Source: an uncultured Opitutales bacterium (lineage in GTDB: Bacteria; Verrucomicrobiota; Verrucomicrobiia; Opitutales; Intestinicryptomonadaceae). From it: DNA of 17,878 nt. Location: NCBI GenBank assembly GCA_900552245.1, contig URYY01000026.1:1-17878 (forward strand). The letters are read 5' to 3'. Position 1 is the first letter of the stretch. Each line of letters opens with the position of its first letter. A program made the position numbers and the translations under genes. Below, piece by piece: positions 14,129 to 17,878 of the stretch. The notes below the pieces were generated by a model. It did no database searches and had not been told where the DNA came from. It saw nothing but the letters and a program-made list of their open reading frames with translations.

Positions 14129-17100
14129 ATGCGCTCTTTCCATCCGAAAGTTTCGGACGGCCGAAGAGCCTGCGTATCACGTAGTAAAATACGGGTGTAA
14201 ATATGCAGCCGAATATCGTAACGCCTATCATTCCAAAGAACACGGACGTTCCGAGCGCCTGCCTGAGTTCGCTGCCCGCTCCAGTAGCGTAGGCTAGCGG
14301 CACTACGCCCAATATGAAGGCAAGAGAAGTCATCAAAATCGGGCGCAACCTATTCTTGGAGGCGTTGCTTACGCTCGATACCAGCTCCTCTCCCTTTTGT
14401 TCGCGCTGGTGTGCAAACTCCACAATCAAAATTGCGTTTTTACACGCAAGGCCGATTAGAACTATAAAGCCGATTTGCGTCATTATGTTGTTATCCATAC
14501 CTCTGAAGTGCACGCCCATAATGGCAAAGAGCAAAACTAGCGGCACTACCAATATAACCGCAAGCGGCAATGTCCAACTTTCGTACAGGGCCGCCAAGAG
14601 CAGGAATACGAAAACCACGCAGAATGCAAAGGTGTACATGGCCGTGTTGCCGGTGAGTTTTTCCTGGAAGGCTATGTCTGTCCACTCAATTGCCATTCCG
14701 TTCGGAAGAAATTCGTCGGCGAGTTTTTCTATCTGCTTTATAGCTTCGCCGGTGGAGCTTCCTTGAGTCAAGTTGCCGGTGATTTCAGCGGCGGGAGAGC
14801 GGTTGTACAAAACGACGTTCGCAGGCCCTATTATGCGCCTTATAGACGCCACCGACCCCAGCGGAACATTCTGCCCCTGAGAGTTTGGAACGTAGAGGTT
14901 GTAGATATCCTCAACGTCCTTTCTTGAGGTGCTTTCGGCCTGGGCAACAACGCGGTAAACTCTGCCTATGATGTTGAAGTCGTTCACGTAAACCGAGCCC
15001 AAATTAAACTGCATTGTGTCGAAAATTGAGCTTATGGGCACATTTAGCATCTGCGCGCGCTCGCGGTCTATATCTGCAAAGAGCTGTGGGTTTGAAACTC
15101 TGTAAGTCGACATAGCTTTTGCTACTGCCGGCAGCTCCTGCTGGGCCTTTGCGGCGAGTTCATGCGTGTATTTTTCAAGCTGTGTGAGGCCCAAATCGGC
15201 TCGGTCTTCAACGTAGAACTTGAAGTCGCCGCCCGTTCCGAGGCCGTTTACGGGCGGGGGCGGAAGCGCCAGGCAGACTGCTTCGGGAATATTCTTTGCG
15301 AGCAATTCGTTTGCCTGGGTTATAATCCTTTCGCTGGTATAGCCCTTCTTCTGGCGCTCGCGGTGCTCGTCGAAAGACATAAATATGGCGCCCGCATTTG
15401 AAACCTTTGCGTGGGTAGCTCCATTTAGACCTGCTATCGCGGTTGTAAATCTAACTCCCGGTATGTCTTTTAGTATCTTTGCCGCGCGCCTTACAACTTC
15501 GTGCGTGCGCTCAAAAGACGCCCCGTCGGGCAGCTGTATAACCGAGAATGCGTACCCGGTGTCCTGCCTCGGAATAAAGCCGGTTGGCGTATTTTCAAAA
15601 AACCAGACGCTTGCGCCAAGCAGCGCCGCGTAAAAAATTAATACCAAGACCGATATTCTGGTCAGCCTTCCAACGAGCGCACCGTAGGTCTTTGATATCC
15701 AGTTAAAGACTTTGTTAAAGCCGTTGAAAAACCAGCCGAAGAGCCCGTTCCAAATCCTTGTGAAAAAGTCCGGTTTCTCGTCGTGATTCTTTAAAAATAA
15801 GGCGCACAAAGCCGGTGAAAGCGTTAGTGAAACTAGGCCCGAGAAAATTGTAGAGGCTGCAATCGTAAGCGCAAACTGCCTGTAAAACTGCCCCGATATG
15901 CCCTCTATAAACGCAGTGGGCACGAACACCGCGCTCAAAACCAAGACGATTGCAATAAGCGCTCCTTGAACTTGCGTCATCGCCTTTTTTGTGGCCTCGC
16001 GCACCGGCAGGCCGTCTCGCATGTTGCGCTCGACGTTTTCAACAACTACAATCGCATCGTCAACCACTATGCCTATCGCCAATACCAGCCCGAATAGACT
16101 GAGATTGTTTAGCGAAAACCCGAAGGCGTACATAGTCGCGAATGTTCCTATCAGCGAAACCGGAATCGCAAAAAGCGGTATTATTGCAGCTCTCCAATTT
16201 TGCAAGAATATCATTACCACCAAGACTACTAGTATTATAGCCTCAAATATTGTGTGGTAAACCGCCTTAATTGACTCGGAAATGTAAGTTGTTACGTCCA
16301 TTCCTATGACGTAGTCCACTCCCGATGGAAAGTCCTTTTTCATCTCTTCAAGAGTAGCTCTAAAGCGCGCGGCAGTGTCAACTGCGTTTGCGCCGGGCAG
16401 CTGGTAGGCGGCTATTGCAATAGACGCTCCGTTATTTAGGTAGGATTCGTCAGAGTAAGTGTAGGCTCCAAGCTCTATGCGCGCTACGTCCTTTAACTTT
16501 ATCACTTTGCCGTCCGGCGTGTACTTTATGATGATATTCCCAAACTCGTCCTCGCTCTTAAGTCGGCCCTGCGCATTTATTATTAGCTCGTAGGCCGCTC
16601 CCGTCTTCGTCGGAGGCTGATTTAACTTGCCTGCGGCAACCTGCTTGTTCTGCTCTTTTAGCGCATTTATAACATCGTTTGGCGACAAATCAAGGTACAT
16701 AAGCCTGTCCGGATCCATCCAGATTCTCATGCTGTATTCCTTTGCGCCAAATATGTTTACCTCGCTTATGCCCTCTACTCGCGCGAGCTTATCCTTCATC
16801 TGTGTAAGCGCGTAGTTTGTTAGGTAAAGCTTGTCTCGCGAGCCGTCCGGCGACACCAAGTTTGCAAACAATAGCATATCGGGCGAGCGCTTCTTTGTTG
16901 AGACACCTATGCTCTTAACTTCCTCCGGAAGCCTTGGCGTTGCGATATTTACGCGGTTTTGAACAAGAACCTGCGCCATGTCTATGTCGGTTCCCGTCTT
17001 GAACGTCACGGTAATTGTGAGAGAGCCGTCGGCCGAGCACTGGCTTCGCATGTAAATCATGTCTTCAACGCCGTTAATCTGCTCTTCCAATGGTACTGCA

Positions 17101-17288
17101 ACGGTATTTTGTATGTCGGTTGGCGACGCTCCCGGATAGCTCGCCGTAACGACAACCGAGGGCGGAACTATGTCGGGATACTGGGCTATTGGCAGCCTCG
17201 TGAAAGCCACCGCACCCACCATGACTATTATAATCGATATGACCGATGCAAATATCGGCCTATCTATGAAAAAGTGCGAAAATTTCAT
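14127..17288 (-). CDS. RND multidrug efflux pump, HAE-1 (AcrB-like) family
   Basis: This is the inner-membrane proton-driven pump of a tripartite efflux system, moving hydrophobic and amphiphilic compounds outward. At 1053 residues it is close to AcrB (1049). It starts with the typical MKFSHFFIDRPIFASVIS and first membrane helix. A large periplasmic loop follows (PSVVVTASYPGASPTDIQ, then VEDMIYMRSQ). The proton-relay residues are present: D410 and D411 in GIVVDDAIVVVENV, and K950 in LACKNAILIVEF. A second periplasmic loop and the last membrane helices complete it. The adaptor gene ends 23 bases upstream. The ATG has GGAGAG ten bases before it, a good Shine-Dalgarno. HAE-1 membership is clear, but the substrate range cannot be predicted. 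Confidence 0.97.
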   Translation of the reverse strand: MKFSHFFIDRPIFASVISIIIVMVGAVAFTRLPIAQYPDIVPPSVVVTASYPGASPTDIQNTVAVPLEEQINGVEDMIYMRSQCSADGSLTITVTFKTGTDIDMAQVLVQNRVNIATPRLPEEVKSIGVSTKKRSPDMLLFANLVSPDGSRDKLYLTNYALTQMKDKLARVEGISEVNIFGAKEYSMRIWMDPDRLMYLDLSPNDVINALKEQNKQVAAGKLNQPPTKTGAAYELIINAQGRLKSEDEFGNIIIKYTPDGKVIKLKDVARIELGAYTYSDESYLNNGASIAIAAYQLPGANAVDTAARFRATLEEMKKDFPSGVDYVIGMDVTTYISESIKAVYHTIFEAIILVVLVVMIFLQNWRAAIIPLFAIPVSLIGTFATMYAFGFSLNNLSLFGLVLAIGIVVDDAIVVVENVERNMRDGLPVREATKKAMTQVQGALIAIVLVLSAVFVPTAFIEGISGQFYRQFALTIAASTIFSGLVSLTLSPALCALFLKNHDEKPDFFTRIWNGLFGWFFNGFNKVFNWISKTYGALVGRLTRISVLVLIFYAALLGASVWFFENTPTGFIPRQDTGYAFSVIQLPDGASFERTHEVVRRAAKILKDIPGVRFTTAIAGLNGATHAKVSNAGAIFMSFDEHRERQKKGYTSERIITQANELLAKNIPEAVCLALPPPPVNGLGTGGDFKFYVEDRADLGLTQLEKYTHELAAKAQQELPAVAKAMSTYRVSNPQLFADIDRERAQMLNVPISSIFDTMQFNLGSVYVNDFNIIGRVYRVVAQAESTSRKDVEDIYNLYVPNSQGQNVPLGSVASIRRIIGPANVVLYNRSPAAEITGNLTQGSSTGEAIKQIEKLADEFLPNGMAIEWTDIAFQEKLTGNTAMYTFAFCVVFVFLLLAALYESWTLPLAVILVVPLVLLFAIMGVHFRGMDNNIMTQIGFIVLIGLACKNAILIVEFAHQREQKGEELVSSVSNASKNRLRPILMTSLAFILGVVPLAYATGAGSELRQALGTSVFFGMIGVTIFGCIFTPVFYYVIRRLFGRPKLSDGKSA

Positions 17289-17311
17289 AGTCTAAAAGCT
17301 CTCCGATGCTC

Positions 17312-17878
17312 CTATTTTTTCGCGGCGGGTTTTGATTCCAAGGCGCTTACTTTATGCCCCGGAATAGCCCTCTGAATGCCGTTTACGACTATGCGCTCGT
17401 CGCCTTTAAGCCCGTCTTCAACAACCTGCATTTGCCCGTAAAGCCTGCCGACGCGCACGGGCACGTATTTTACGGTATTCTTTTCGTCAACTACCAAGAC
17501 GTATCTTCCGACTAAGTCCGTGCCTATCGCAGATTCGGGAACCAAGAGCTTTTCCTTGGGAGCGTCGCTCTTTAAATAAATCTTTCCCATTATGCCCGGA
17601 AATAGAGTGTGGTCTTTATTGTCAAATTCAGCCCTGAGCTCCACGCTGCCGGTATCTAGCGTATTCTCTATGTAGGTTAACATTCCGGTGTGGCTTGGCT
17701 CGGTCTCGTCTAAGAGCATCATCTTGACTTCCGGACCCCTGTGATTTTCCTTGTCTATTCTGTTGAACAGTCCGTTTTTATTGTAGCGGATTATGTCGCG
17801 CTCGCTGACAAAGAAGTATGCGTATATAGTATCGCGCGAAACTACGCTGGCAAGCAGTGTCTGAGCCGCCGTAACACC
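17312..17878 (-). CDS. RND efflux periplasmic adaptor (membrane fusion protein), 5' end outside the window
   Basis: The adaptor links the RND pump to the outer-membrane channel and is anchored in or near the inner membrane facing the periplasm. The frame is open to the window edge, so only the C-terminal ~188 residues are seen and the N-terminal lipoyl and hairpin regions are missing. Visible parts include the beta-barrel start (ASVVSRDTIYAYFFVSERD, close to the family's DPIYVYF-VSERD), the GSVELRAEFDN strand with LFPGIMGKIYL, and LLVPESAIGTDLVGRYVLVV. The membrane-proximal domain follows (VKYVPVRVGRLYGQMQVVEDGL, then ERIVVNGIQRAIPGHKV). A short lysine-rich tail ends it. It is the upstream gene of the minus-strand adaptor-pump-channel operon. 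Any regulator or promoter would lie beyond the right edge. Confidence 0.93.
   Translation of the reverse strand, partial: GVTAAQTLLASVVSRDTIYAYFFVSERDIIRYNKNGLFNRIDKENHRGPEVKMMLLDETEPSHTGMLTYIENTLDTGSVELRAEFDNKDHTLFPGIMGKIYLKSDAPKEKLLVPESAIGTDLVGRYVLVVDEKNTVKYVPVRVGRLYGQMQVVEDGLKGDERIVVNGIQRAIPGHKVSALESKPAAKK

Overview
The window looks like ordinary chromosome from an anaerobic, Gram-negative bacterium. The best guess is the PVC superphylum, for example a gut-type Verrucomicrobiota of the Opitutales kind. The reasons are a very long GreA with a large N-terminal extension (known from Chlamydiae and Verrucomicrobia), a NifJ-type pyruvate:ferredoxin oxidoreductase (anaerobic metabolism), a secreted sialate O-acetylesterase-like enzyme, and a lipoprotein-type outer-membrane efflux channel. 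This placement is inferred from gene content only. Genes are of medium GC with AT-rich spacers, and most transcription units end in clear Rho-independent terminators.

Layout. Bases 26-1024 (-) hold an RsmB-like rRNA methyltransferase that stops just before its catalytic motif; the sequence beyond looks like a dispersed repeat. Divergent from it is the long GreA (1084-3054, +) with its terminator. Then come rpsO (3436-3708, +) with a terminator and pnp (3971-6118, +) with a good promoter, a leader hairpin and a terminator. The convergent SASA esterase (6390-8021, -) has its own terminator and a promoter that would give a leaderless mRNA. A roughly 700-base spacer (8022-8730) holds small repeats, a palindrome and two GC-rich hairpins, and leads to pyruvate:ferredoxin oxidoreductase (8731-12244, +). 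From 12589 to the right edge is a minus-strand RND efflux operon in the order adaptor (cut by the window edge), RND pump, outer-membrane lipoprotein.

The most interesting point is the pyruvate:ferredoxin oxidoreductase. It is broken into two overlapping frames (375 and 801 codons) at a conserved stretch. About 23 bases seem to be missing relative to the family, yet every thiamine-diphosphate and iron-sulfur ligand is still present across the two pieces. The stop of the first piece lies in a context spaced like the +1 programmed frameshift site of prfB, and the shift needed is +1. Whether the two pieces are made as two subunits, as one frameshifted protein, or reflect a mutation or assembly error cannot be decided from sequence alone.

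Functionally the window combines RNA and translation housekeeping (RsmB, GreA, S15, PNPase), anaerobic pyruvate oxidation, glycan de-acetylation outside the cytoplasm, and drug or toxin export. No CRISPR array, tRNA, rRNA, transposase or phage gene was seen.
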